A DNA stretch of 24,624 nucleotides from Rhizophagus sp. LPA8_4_AMF (GCA_021464525.1 JADRCO010000923.1:1-24624), one strand, 5' to 3'; positions 11,471-20,896 are shown, counted from the stretch's first letter. Numbers and translations are program-made. Notes: generated from the letters alone by a model not told the origin.

Positions 11471-12824
11471 CTACATCTTAGATTGTTTGCTTACTCCCAA
11501 CCACACTTTGCCCAGAAGATGTAGAGAATTAGCAAGGAGGTAACTTGTATCCTTATCATCCTCATCATTATTCAAGATTTTGTCACAGGTATCACGTGCG
11601 ATGGAGGATATTTCTGACCGTGAAAGTCGCCAAATTATTTTATTCATCTAAGATTTTTTAAATAAATTTAATTAGTCATCCCTATGCAATGGTTTTAGCT
11701 TTTGTTAGTCCCAGTAGGGAAGATTAGATGAATTTTTACCTCTTCCTGTTTCATCATTGAATGTCCACCCTTAGTTTTGACTGCCAAGAATCCAGAGATT
11801 AAGTCCACCGTAAACTCAACGCCGTTAAAAAGATTAGAACATTTATTTGAAATGGCTGATAAAAAGGATTTATTTAGGTGAGCTTGAGCCTTGAAAATGT
11901 AAATTCCACCCAGAGAAGATAACAACTCTTTGCCATTTGGTTCCGATAAAAGCTTTTGAGCTTCTTGGCGAAGGCTTTCCTCAAACGATTCAAACTCCGA
12001 AGAATCTTGCTTCGGAAATCGAGAAAGTTTGTCTTTTAGGTAACGGACAATATTGGATACACGAACGGTGTGACGTTGTACTCTCCGCTCATTAGAGGTT
12101 AACTCATTTATTTCAGGTGAGCTTCCGTTATTCATAATTGAAAACATCCAAAGGCCAATTTCCAGGTCTCCAATATATGGTTGCCAAGAGTCTCCTCCTA
12201 CATATGGATTGAATGATGCTTTACCTTCTAAGGCTAAAATCAAATTAAACATTGAGTCAATTGATGCAAGAAATTAATTTAATACACGAGAAGTCTTAAA
12301 TCCTACAATCATTTATTGTTCCGTAGTTATCGTAAAGAGAACGGCTGTTCTTATCCGAGAGAATTTTGTATGCGTTTGAGAGCTTGTTCCACTGTTTAGT
12401 TGTATTAAGGACATTCAGTTAACATTTATTATGTAATATAAACTAAATCTGATGCAGTACCTCTTCGGTTTCAATGCCACCATTCTTATCCGGATGATGC
12501 TTTAATGCGAGTTTCCTATAGCTTAATTTAATTTCAGCCTCAGTCGCATCAGGCTTTAATTGGAGGATATCATATAATTCAGTTTCCCTTGGTTTATTAT
12601 TTACATCTATTGTATTTTGAATCGTAAACGAAAATGAGCGTATGGCCAAAATAACAGCTTTTTTTCGGCAATTTACCATGAGAATGTTCGGTTTTCTTAG
12701 CTTCCTTTGAATTACCCGCAAATTGACTTAATATTGTCTTTTTTTGTTTTTCGAATTCATTGTTATCAATTTCACCATTATCTAATCGACGTTGGTTCTC
12801 TTTTAATTCTTCTAAGAGATTCAT
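11471..12824 (-). CDS. DnaJ co-chaperone with DnaJ-X domain, Caj1/Djp1-like (5 exons)
   Basis: The exons are 12677-12824, 12461-12606, 12307-12391, 11740-12233 and 11471-11647. Introns are 70, 69, 73 and 92 bp, all GT-AG and in phase, giving 349 residues. The J domain spans about 59-122 and is interrupted by an intron; its HPD motif, which stimulates Hsp70 ATPase, is at 87-89. It ends in [19 protein letters not shown]. Residues about 128-345 match the DnaJ-X domain of yeast Caj1/Djp1-type proteins (FNPYVGG...[25 protein letters not shown]; then DTCDKIL...LHLLGKVW). Family members act in the cytosol, and Djp1 helps peroxisomal and mitochondrial protein import. There is no Gly/Phe region or zinc finger. 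Unusually, the J domain is preceded by about 58 residues with a SHOCT-like hairpin (residues 3-32), whereas family J domains usually lie at the N-terminus. The gene is divergent from the PSPQYY-repeat gene. Confidence 0.88.
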
Positions 12825-13352
12825 TTTCTAATAACTCAACACAAACTTTTTGAGCGTTCTTTTCTTGCTGCAAGGGGTAACTTTTGTAGTGTTCTATAAA
12901 TAAAAAACCAAATGTTTTGTTTGTGCGTACAAACAACTAAACCTTGCGGCAAAAACTCCTACTAAATAAAGTAATATAACAAAGAGAAAAACACGTAAAC
13001 ATAAAAACATTACACTGATGAGAATCCATTGGTACAATATTGTTTTTTTTTTAAAAAAAAAGGCTATATTCTTTACCTTATATATCTCTTTTTAATCATC
13101 ATATTGAAAGACAAATAAATGCTAATGCATCGGGATAATCTACATCAGGAAAGTATTTAAAAAAGAAAAAAATTTGTGTTACAAATAAAATTATTGTAAC
13201 CAAAAGTTGGTCAAATGGTTTATAAAACTGGCTTTTGAACTTCAGATCAGATTTGAAGCATTCCAATATTTCATATATTTCCTTGGTGAATATATGAAAT
13301 AATAATATAACTATAATTATATAACTTCTTTCGTCTTAGTTGTAAAGCAATA
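12825..13352. promoter_or_regulatory. Divergent intergenic promoter region (DnaJ-X / PSPQYY genes)
   Basis: These 528 bp separate two divergent starts, so both promoters should lie here. An AGGGG word near 12871-12876, which fits a fungal stress-response element core, and scattered TTC words are present, but neither is clustered enough to call a heat-shock element. A T10A9 palindrome lies at 13043-13061 and a strong hairpin at 13267-13301. Confidence 0.45.
13267..13301. promoter_or_regulatory. 13-bp perfect inverted repeat upstream of the PSPQYY gene
   Basis: TATTTCATATATT (13267-13279) and AATATATGAAATA (13289-13301) are perfect complements separated by 9 bases (TCCTTGGTG). The hairpin ends 51 bp before the ATG at 13353, so it would lie in the core promoter or 5' leader. 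It could be a dimeric-factor site or an RNA stem. The function is unknown. Confidence 0.5.
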
Positions 13353-13979
13353 ATGAGTTTTTTTTATTATAATGCAAATCAATATCAACCACCACTACAA
13401 TATTGCCCTTCACCACAATATTATCCCTCGCCACAATATTACCCTTCACCACAATATTATCCTTCACCACAATATTACCCTACGCCAACACAATATTATA
13501 TTCTGACACCAACACCACAATATGTTTACCCTACTGGTCCAACTCAAAGTATAACTGAAAAGAAAGTCTCTCGCGATTATGATACAAATAAAGAAAAGGG
13601 ACAAAGAAGTCAAAGGAGTTCCCTAGCTTCCAGATCTACCGGTGAGCAAGGTTTACTGCAAGAACTCAGCACTCTGGACGAAGCTTATTTGGTTCATAAA
13701 TATATAAGCAAAAAAGAATACGAAGAATATCGTCAGAAAGTTATAAATAAATGGAAGGGTAAGTTAAGAAAGATTCTTTTTATTATTCAATGTTACAAGT
13801 ATTTAACCTCTTTTTATTTCATAGGAAAAGAAAAAAAATCTTTCTGGAACAGAATGTGGGACACCGCATGTCGTTTTGCCAACTCCGCCTTCCAGAATTT
13901 GCTTACACCCATAATTTCCAATTTGGGTAGTTCATTGATTGGAGGTTTTGCAGGTCATTCAGGTTTTATCGGCCAATGA
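13353..13979 (+). CDS. PSPQYY-repeat protein with SHOCT-like segment (2 exons)
   Basis: The exons are 13353-13758 and 13825-13979, joined across a 66-bp intron (GTAAGT...CATAG), giving 186 residues. The N-terminus is Tyr/Pro/Gln-rich with four perfect PSPQYY hexapeptides (residues 19-42) and looser copies to about 60. Such Pro-Gln-Tyr tails occur in membrane-binding or phase-separating proteins, but the role here is unknown. Residues 70-98 are charged and Ser/Arg-rich. Residues 101-131 (LLQEL...YISKKEYEEYRQKVI) fit a SHOCT-like helical hairpin. The C-terminus (WNRMWDTACRFANSAFQNLL, then a Gly-rich tail) could be an amphipathic, membrane-associating helix. No known family was recognised. The intron is a multiple of three with no stop in frame, so its retention would give a 208-residue form. 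The promoter is shared with the divergent DnaJ-X gene. Confidence 0.72.
   Translation: MSFFYYNANQYQPPLQYCPSPQYYPSPQYYPSPQYYPSPQYYPTPTQYYILTPTPQYVYPTGPTQSITEKKVSRDYDTNKEKGQRSQRSSLASRSTGEQGLLQELSTLDEAYLVHKYISKKEYEEYRQKVINKWKGKLRKILFIIQCYKYLTSFYFIGKEKKSFWNRMWDTACRFANSAFQNLLTPIISNLGSSLIGGFAGHSGFIGQ
13407..13478 (+). repeat. 18-bp coding minisatellite (PSPQYY units)
   Basis: Four tandem copies of CCTTCACCACAATATTAT, with a few substitutions that are mostly silent (CCCTCG, TAC for TAT), encode the hexapeptide array. Partial units flank it on both sides. Confidence 0.85.
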
Positions 13980-14565
13980 AGTGAAATGATCATGGCAGGG
14001 TCCCAAATTTGCGTAAATCTTTATTTGTGGCGCATGCATAAACTCAAATTTTTGCTTAATAAATTCATTCGTTCTTATGTTACTATTAAATTAATTTTTG
14101 AATTGATTAAATTAATGGTGGCTGCTATTTGGCGAATGGCCAAACGGCCAATACTGTATAAATTTAAAAATAATAAATAATAAATAAAACAATGTTAATC
14201 TCTAACAGTTTACTAGCAACTTTCTGGCCTCTTTAAATAAAGTAAACATAATCTTGGGAAAAATATAGTATTCGTATCGTCATGACATGGATATTTGGAT
14301 AATGAGATGTTTGAAATTTTTATAGGGATTAGGGACTTCATTCTTTTTGTTCGATATTAAGAATTAAACTATATTAATTTCTAAGAGTACATTTTAAATT
14401 CTGCAAGTTACATAAGATGAATGGATTGATTTGCTTGTTATGATATCATGGAATGATACAATGAAATTGAAGTTGTGGTAAATTTATAAAGGACCAAATA
14501 ATGCATATATAATATGTATTAATACTCTATTTTAAATAATTTTCTATTGATTTTCTTTGAGATTA
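13980..14565. other. Shared 3' region of convergent genes
   Basis: The PSPQYY gene and the Scj1-like gene converge here. An open frame at 13986-14180 starts right after the stop codon but has no recognisable domain and is probably 3' untranslated sequence. AATAAA-type words near 14173-14187 could serve as the polyadenylation signal of the plus-strand gene. Confidence 0.45.
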
Positions 14566-16178
14566 TTATAACTCTTCTCTGTCATGCATACTACTTGTAG
14601 TTGTAGTACTTGTGACTGTATGTTTAAATAGATCCTTTAGCCCTGATTGTTTTTAAAAATAAAATTAGAATTAATTGTAAAAACAAAAAGGTTTCTTAGT
14701 TAGACGTTAAGTTATCCTTACCTTGTTTGGTAGAATCATCTATTATGGAAGGGAATACAACAGTGTACTGTATATATAAGTCACCACTGGCTGTCGATCT
14801 AAAATATGGCATACCTTCATTCTTAATAGCTTGAACAAATCCTGGTTGCGTTACCTCGTCTCTTTTTAGCAAAACATTTCTACCATCAAGATGCGTAATA
14901 TTCTTTTCGAATCCAGTAAGTGCCTAGAAATTTAACATTTCAATTAACATACAATCCTTTAAATTAAACTAAAATTAATTCTCAATGCTTACATCTATTA
15001 ATGATATTGTTTGTTTTGCGTATAAATTATTTCCTTTTCTTTCAAATACTGGATTTGGTATTGTCTTTACTTTAAATATGATATCACCAGGAATTATATC
15101 GGGTGATTCATCACCTTCTTTCTCAAATACCTAAACGGTTTAAATTTAGTTATATTTGCAAAAACAAAAAAATTTTTATATAATTTTAGTTACTCACAAT
15201 TGTCCCATCATCAACTTGTCCTTTCTCAACTATTATAGTTAATTGTTCATTTCCACGTAGAACTTTCTTTCCATTACAAACCGGACATTTCGATTTTATG
15301 ATTTTACCCTTACCACCACATGATTCACATCTGTGAACCATAAACACATAAATTAAGTTAAATTTTAATAATACCTTCTTTAAAAGAAAGAAAGATTTTT
15401 TTACTTACGTAGAATGAAATTGTTGAAAGATTCCAGGTCCAAGTTGTTGTTTGACTACTTTCACTCCACGCCCACCACAAGCATTACATGTTATAACGTC
15501 GTCTGCCTTCTTTGCACCTGTTCCTCTACAATGCCCACAAATAACTTGTTTCGAGACATCAACTTCAACTTGAGTTCCTAAATATAATTCTTTTAGTTCC
15601 ACTTCCAATTCCATAACAGTACTTGGACCTTGTCTTTCAGATTGTGATTGAGGACCTAAAATTGAACCAATCCGTAATTAATTAAAATGAACAAAGAAAT
15701 AAAATAAATAAATATACACTTTTTCTCACCAAAATGGTTTCCACCAAAGAAAGAAGCAAATATATCAAATGGATTGTGAAAACCTCCTTGACTCTGTTGC
15801 TTTAATCCTTCTTCCCCATACTTGTCATAAATCTGTCGTTTTTTATCATCTGATAAAACTTCATAAGCTATTACGATGAATCAAATAAAATAACCAATAA
15901 ATCAATAAATTCGATTTTAATTAAAAAATACATTTATAATAAAAAATTTAGTTTATTATACCTTCGGCTAATTGGACAAATTTTTGTTCAGCTTCTTTAT
16001 CCCCGGGATTTTTATCAGGATGATATTTTTTTGATAATAGTTTATATTTTTTCTTAATTTCTCTTGAACTTGCCGACTGCGAAACTCCCAAAATTGAATA
16101 ATAATCAGTCCCACCATATATATAATCTACCGATAATAATAATAATAACCACCAAAATGAAAGTGATGATAATTGCAT
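14566..16178 (-). CDS. ER-lumen DnaJ co-chaperone, Scj1-like (7 exons)
   Basis: The exons are 15962-16178, 15730-15867, 15409-15655, 15198-15330, 14993-15130, 14722-14923 and 14566-14642. The six introns of 67-94 bp are all GT-AG and in phase, giving 383 residues. This is a class I (DnaJ-type) Hsp40. It has a signal peptide (about 1-22, with an LLLLL core), a J domain (25-90, HPD at 53-55), a short Gly/Phe-poor linker with NPFDIF (104-109), and a zinc-binding region with four CxxC pairs at C158/C161, C175/C178, C202/C205 and C216/C219. The fourth (CPVCNGKK) lacks the last Gly of CxxCxGxG. The substrate-binding C-terminal domains follow. It ends in REEL, which fits the ER retrieval pattern [KRHQSA][DENQ]EL, though KDEL/HDEL is usual. 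In yeast, Scj1 assists the Hsp70 Kar2/BiP in ER folding and degradation. The gene is divergent from ARV1, another ER gene. Confidence 0.93.
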
Positions 16179-16437
16179 TTTTTTATGATAGATATTAAGA
16201 AAAAGTTATTCTGATGCGGAAAGGAATTTCGAGTTTTTAAATTGGTAATAAATGAAATTCAATGTGTTGTTCGGATTTAATTGGTCAGATTATTATGGTT
16301 ACACAAAGTCGCCCAATAGAAAAACGTGGCAATTAACAACGCGATATCGCATGATCTAGGAATGATCGGCGATCATTTGTGTACAGATAAATTATTCAAA
16401 TTTATCCGTTAAACTCTTTTCTTTATGATATGCCAAT
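16179..16437. promoter_or_regulatory. Bidirectional promoter of two ER genes with UPR-like motif
   Basis: These 259 bp lie between the ATGs of the Scj1-like gene and ARV1. ATTGG is at 16280-16284, CCAAT at 16313-16317, and ACGTGG, the core of bZIP unfolded-protein-response elements, at 16324-16329, seven bases after the CCAAT. Mammalian ERSE also pairs CCAAT with CCACG, but in another orientation and spacing. Two palindromes follow: GCGATATCGC (16341-16350) and ATGATC-GGC-GATCAT (16362-16376). Motif function is inferred. Confidence 0.55.
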
Positions 16438-17639
16438 ATGCCAACTTGTGTTGAATGTGGAGCTCCTGTAACGAATTTATATACCGAATATAGTAAAGGA
16501 AATATAAGACTCACACCTTGTGTAAATTTATTTATTTTTTTTTTATCTTCGCAACCTTTTTCTCTAAGTTTTCAATTTGGATTAATCATTTAGGAGAAAT
16601 GCAAAAAATTTGCGGATAAATATGTTGAATATGATTTTGTTATAATTTTTATAGATATGTTACTACATAAACCTCAAGTATATCGACATTTATTATTTAA
16701 TCGATTAGAATATCGAGATCATGGCATAGATGTCAGTAAAAAAAATTTCTCAATTTCTTTTTTATAAAAAAGTAACAAAATTTGATCAATCTTTCTTCCT
16801 TTTTTTTTAGCCCAATGTATTTAAACTAGGCATTCTTCTTATACTTTTTGATGTTTGTATCCTTTGAAATTTATCTAAAACAAGATGTTTTATTATTTTG
16901 TTAATATAATCAATCATTTATTATTATTATGTTACATATCTTTTTTTAAAGATATAAAATGGTTTAGATTAGAAAAATATTATACAGTTTCAAACATCCC
17001 ATTTATTGAGCAACCAGTTTTTCTCCAATATTTATATATTTTATTTTTGTGTGTCATAGGTAGGTAAAAAAAAATTATTTATAATTGTTAGCATTAAATG
17101 TTTTTAACCTTTGACTTCATTTTATAGAATTTGTTGTCTTTCAATTTGGTGTAAGATTGGCCGTAAGTTTATATATCGGGGATAAATATGCTATTATAAA
17201 GTAAGTTGTTTAATAATACAACAGATACGGGAAATTACAAAAGAACATGAAATAATAACATATATTAATTACATTTAGATATAATTATATTACAATAGCA
17301 TTAATAATATCAAGTTTTGGAAAAATTTTATTGATATTAATGGTGATTTGGGATTATAATGGATTGGAATATTCTTGGCTTATAAATATCGTAGTATTAA
17401 CTTCTAATGTTGAAGCACTTGCAGGTAATTAATTATTTTCTTAAAAATTTTTTTGAAATTTAATATATTTTTTATTCTAAAAAAGAAAATATTTAATCCA
17501 ATTTGTAGTATTTTTGAATGCTGGATATTTCAAAACTTTGTTGATATTAATTTTTGGATTAGGATTGAAAGTGGTGGCTCAAATATTTTTTATTCAAATT
17601 ACAAATAATCCTTTGTTATTAACTTTATTAAGTATTTAA
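16438..17639 (+). CDS. ARV1: ARV1 lipid-homeostasis ER membrane protein (7 exons)
   Basis: The exons are 16438-16521, 16594-16731, 16811-16856, 16952-17059, 17128-17200, 17279-17424 and 17509-17639, giving 241 residues. The N-terminus carries the ARV1 homology domain: a putative zinc ribbon CVECGAPV...PCEKC (C4, C7, C28, C31) followed by DKYVEYDFVIIFIDMLLHKP and YRHLLFNR. Hydrophobic helices follow (PNVFKLGILLILFDV; the stretch around FLQYLYILFLCVI; SSFGKILLILMVIWDY; the C-terminal KTLLILIFGLGLKVVAQIFF). In yeast and animals ARV1 acts in the ER in sterol trafficking and GPI-anchor and sphingolipid homeostasis. Intron 2 has an unusual GTCAGT donor (16732), but only this donor keeps the frame. 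The gene is divergent from the ER co-chaperone gene and probably shares its promoter. Confidence 0.93.
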
Positions 17640-18419
17640 TAAAGAAGGAATTAGAACAAGTATTGTAGTCAAGTAAAAAAAAAAATTTTTTTTCTCGAAA
17701 TGCATCGGATTCCTTATTAAAAGAAATTTTTTTCCTCGTTTATCAAAATATTCTGACGGCTTTGATGAAGACATATATCGAAATGCTTACAATCAGATTG
17801 GTCGTTAACGATATACCAGTAATTGGTTTAACTTTTCAAGCCACTCATCTTACCAATAAGTGACATTAATATAATATACCTGTAATTGTTAAAACTTGCA
17901 ACAAAAAAAAGTTATTTTTCAAATTTATATTATAATAAATTAACTATTTATTAAATTATATTTAATTGTTAAATATATATATATTTTAATGTTTACAGTA
18001 AATAAAATAATTTTGTTAGGCATCGGATTCCTTATTAAAAGAAACTTTTTTCCTCGTTTATCAAAATATTCTGACGGCTTTGATGAAGAAATGCTTACAA
18101 TCAGATTGGTCTACCAGTAATTGGTTTAACTTTTCAAGCCACTCATCTTACCAATAAGTGACATTAATATAATATACCTGTAATTGTTAAAACTTGCAAC
18201 AAAAAAAAGTTATTTTTCAAATTTATATTATAATAAAATTAACTATTTATTAAATTATATTTAATCGTTAAATATATATATATTTTAATGTTTACAGTAA
18301 ATAAAATAATTTTGTTAGGCTTTAAATTAATTTATTTTTTTAAAAAAAATAAAATTTAAATTTGTATATAACAAAAAATTGAATATAGAGGAAAAAAAAA
18401 ATAGTAGAAAAATAATTGG
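17640..18419. other. ARV1 3' region to tRNA gene
   Basis: The stretch is mostly occupied by a tandem duplication of about 300 bp (17703-18319). The remainder is AT-rich with T/A homopolymers, including a T7A8 tract at 18335-18349. No independent gene can be supported. Confidence 0.5.
17703..18319 (+). repeat. Two-copy tandem duplication with exon-like open frame
   Basis: Copy 1 is 17703-18020 (318 bp) and copy 2 is 18021-18319 (299 bp). They are nearly identical apart from two 10-bp segments, ACATATATCG and GTTAACGATA, present only in copy 1, plus about three single-base changes. The start of copy 2 sits just after TTTTGTTAG, a good splice acceptor, and reads open for about 33 codons (GIGFLIKRNFFPRLSK then YSDGFDEEMLTIRLVYQ, stop). 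In copy 1 the first 10-bp segment shifts the frame and the second brings a stop. Confidence 0.85.
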
Positions 18420-18490
18420 GGCTCCAGCGGGAATTGAACCCACGACCTCTCGCACCCAAAGCGAGAATCATACTACTAGACCATGGAGCC
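18420..18490 (-). tRNA. tRNA-Pro (UGG)
   Basis: The minus strand folds as a 71-nt tRNA. The acceptor stem GGCTCCA pairs with TGGAGCC, the anticodon stem CTCGC with GCGAG around loop TTTGGGT (anticodon TGG), and the T-arm is GTGGG-TTCAATT-CCCGC, containing the B box. There is no intron. T-runs just downstream on the minus strand (complement of 18392-18401 and 18407-18411) would terminate Pol III. The CCA end is not encoded, as expected for a nuclear gene. Confidence 0.95.
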
Positions 18491-18948
18491 TTGGATGTTG
18501 AAAAAATTTGACAAATATATTTATTTAAATATTAAATTTTGGTTGGATTGGTTTATTGGAGTTGTATATTTGAATCGCTAACCGTTCAAATCTACCCTCA
18601 TCGAGATTAGTTTCCAGGATTTAGGGAGCATGAGATCGAAATAAGGTTAGTTTTATATATAGCCGGGAAATTAAAAACTGAGTTTAGAATTCTGGGTCCC
18701 GGTTTACGAAATAAATCTAGTTTAGTTTGTGAAAATGTCATAAATAAGATCAACGGTACACTTTTTTTTTACCATATACCATATGTAAAAATATATTTAT
18801 TAATTTAATTAATTTAATTATTTGTATATCATTTTTCTTTGTGCTAAGTTACCTTTCGTTGATCTTGATTATAAATTTTTTCCGATAGTTAAAAATTATA
18901 ATAAACCGGTAAATAAATAATTCTTTGTAATTAGCTACTAAATAAATA
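18491..18948. other. Intergenic, nothing clear
   Basis: AT-rich sequence upstream of the tRNA gene. No open frame, RNA or repeat stands out, apart from AT-rich runs and an ATTTAATT-type repeat at about 18798-18822. Confidence 0.4.
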
Positions 18949-19125
18949 CGGTGAAACCTCTCTAAGTGCTCTCCCCTTGGGACCATAGTAAAAAAAATAG
19001 TATGTGCACTTAGAGAGGGTGTGCATTTATAGAGAGTAAAATATTAAGAGCTCTTATAAGTTGGGACCAGGCCCACCGTGCACTTAAAGAGAATTTATAT
19101 AGAGGGTACACTTATAGTGTCACTG
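18949..19125. mobile_element. MITE, pogo/Tc1-mariner-like, TA target site
   Basis: A 177-bp non-coding element starts CGGTGAAACCTCTCTAAGTG and ends CACTTATAGTGTCACTG, which is an imperfect inverted repeat of the start. It is flanked by TA on both sides (18947-18948 and 19126-19127), the Tc1/mariner/pogo target. CAGTRAAACCTC-type ends are typical of pogo/Tigger elements. Inside, GTGCACTTARAGAG and TTGGGACCA words are repeated. It has no transposase, so it would need a source element elsewhere. Confidence 0.7.
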
Positions 19126-19331
19126 TAAATAATACTTTGTAATTTAGCGACTAACGGTTGCTGGATGAAAGAATGAAAAAATTGCATTTATTTATTAATT
19201 CTACTAAATGATTTGATTTCTATTTTACAAAGTCAAATAACGTCTTAATAAATTGTGAATCTTTTTTTTATACAGATAAGAAAAAAAATATTTATATATA
19301 TTACATTCTACGTTAAATTAAATTATTACTT

Positions 19332-20896
19332 TTAATTACTATTTTTGTCTATCAAATGATGTTTATGATTAGTGGATTTGTGTGCTCCTGCGCAATATTC
19401 AACATTTTTAAACCATTCATCTTCAAGAATATCTTTTAAAGTGGCACGTTTCTCCGGAGTAACTTCAAGTATCTTTCTCATAATAGAACGAGACTCCGAA
19501 GGAAGTTTTTTAATTAATCGATCAGGATAACGTAAATATGCTTTATATGAAGCGTCTTCGCTTACTCTAGCAACCAACCAAGGAAATCTCCCTACAATCA
19601 TACATACAAAGATAATTCCTAATGCCCATATATCTGCTGATCTTACATCGTAAGACGAGCGAGTGTATGATTCTGGACAAATATATGGATCAGAACCACA
19701 AGGACCTAAACATTACAAATAAGAAGGATATTTTATTAGCAAAAAATTAATTAATTAATCGAAATAATGATGATTGCATTTATTGATACTTTACCTGAGG
19801 AGAGCATGATTTTATTATCAAATGGATATTTAAAGACGGTAGAACAACCAAAATCGATTAATTTTACAATGCCGAATTCATTTAAAACACAATTGTCTAA
19901 TTTTAAATCTCTGTGAGCGATTCCCATACTATGTAAATAATTTACACCCATTACGATTTGTTTAAAACAACAAAAAATTTCATTTTGTGACATTTTTTTA
20001 GACATCACAATTTCAAATAAATCATAAGGAGCAAATTCCATTATTTCATATAATTGACCATTTTCTTGAATAATATCAATGGTTTCAATAATATTTTCAT
20101 GATGTAAAACCGACCCTATACAAAATTCTGCGGTAATTGTTTTTAACCAAGATTTTTCCGATTCATACGGAAAACGTTTGCGAAATTGTTTTACGGCAAA
20201 AGGTTTATTATCGGATTTTCGATTTATTAATCGCACAGTTCCCCCTACACCTGATCCAAGTTCTCTGCTCCATTTACCATATTTATTAAATTCTACATGT
20301 TTGTAATTATAATATGAAATATTAGATGTGGACCTTGGTTTGGATTTGGATTTATATGATGGGGATTTAAATGCAATTTTTAATTCACGAAAGAAATTTG
20401 GTTTTTTCTTTGATGATTTAGAGGAAGGCTTTTCGAAAATAAATTGTGGTGGTGGTGTAGGGAAAGATGATGTAGAAGATTCTGTGGTGGTTGTGCGTGA
20501 AATTCCCGAGCTAAGTTGTGGAGTTAAAGGGTAAGATCGATCCGAAATATTTAATTGAGACATTGTATCATTAAAATTTTCATAAATAATTTGCATTGAT
20601 AAAGCTCTGTTAGGCGGTGATTTTATTGTTGAATTATTATCTTTAATTAAATTTGGCATGGAAGATGAAAGTGCTTTATAGGATGATGTTCCCATCCAAC
20701 TTAACCCACTTTCTTTTTCATGCCGATTTAAAGGGTTATTATGTAATAAAGGTGAAGGTGGTGTTGAATATTGGTCATTTTCTATCCATCCGTTTGATAA
20801 ATTATTTTCATCGGTACCTATTATCACTTCAGTCGATAATTTTGTTGGTTCTTGATATTCATTTTGGGGATTAAAACTGATTGTATCGAAAGCCAT
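19332..20896 (-). CDS. Ser/Thr protein kinase, Hal4/Hal5/Npr1-like (2 exons)
   Basis: The exons are 19795-20896 and 19332-19705, joined across an 89-bp intron (GTAAAG...GTTTAG) in phase, giving 491 residues. The N-terminal 200 residues are Ser/Thr/Pro-rich and probably disordered and phosphorylated. The kinase domain (about 206-472) has a Gly-rich loop GSGVGG (214-219), AVK lysine K236, a likely helix-C glutamate E257, the catalytic HRDLKLDN (328-335) and DFG (348-350), so it should be active. The segment [13 protein letters not shown] (368-380) and [13 protein letters not shown] resemble the fungal Hal4/Hal5/Npr1 family, which controls potassium and nutrient transporters at the plasma membrane. 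The APE motif reads CPE, a Cys for the usual Ala. The start is the first in-frame ATG. Confidence 0.92.

Noticed and set aside
11471-12824. DnaJ-X locus as a pseudogene
   Set aside because: The frame breaks looked like mutations at first, but four GT-AG introns of 69-92 bp join every piece in phase up to a normal stop.
13986-14180. 64-codon open frame right after the PSPQYY stop
   Set aside because: No domain; more likely 3' untranslated sequence.
16732-16740. GTAAAA at 16736 as donor of ARV1 intron 2
   Set aside because: It gives an early stop; the less common GTCAGT at 16732 keeps the conserved reading frame.
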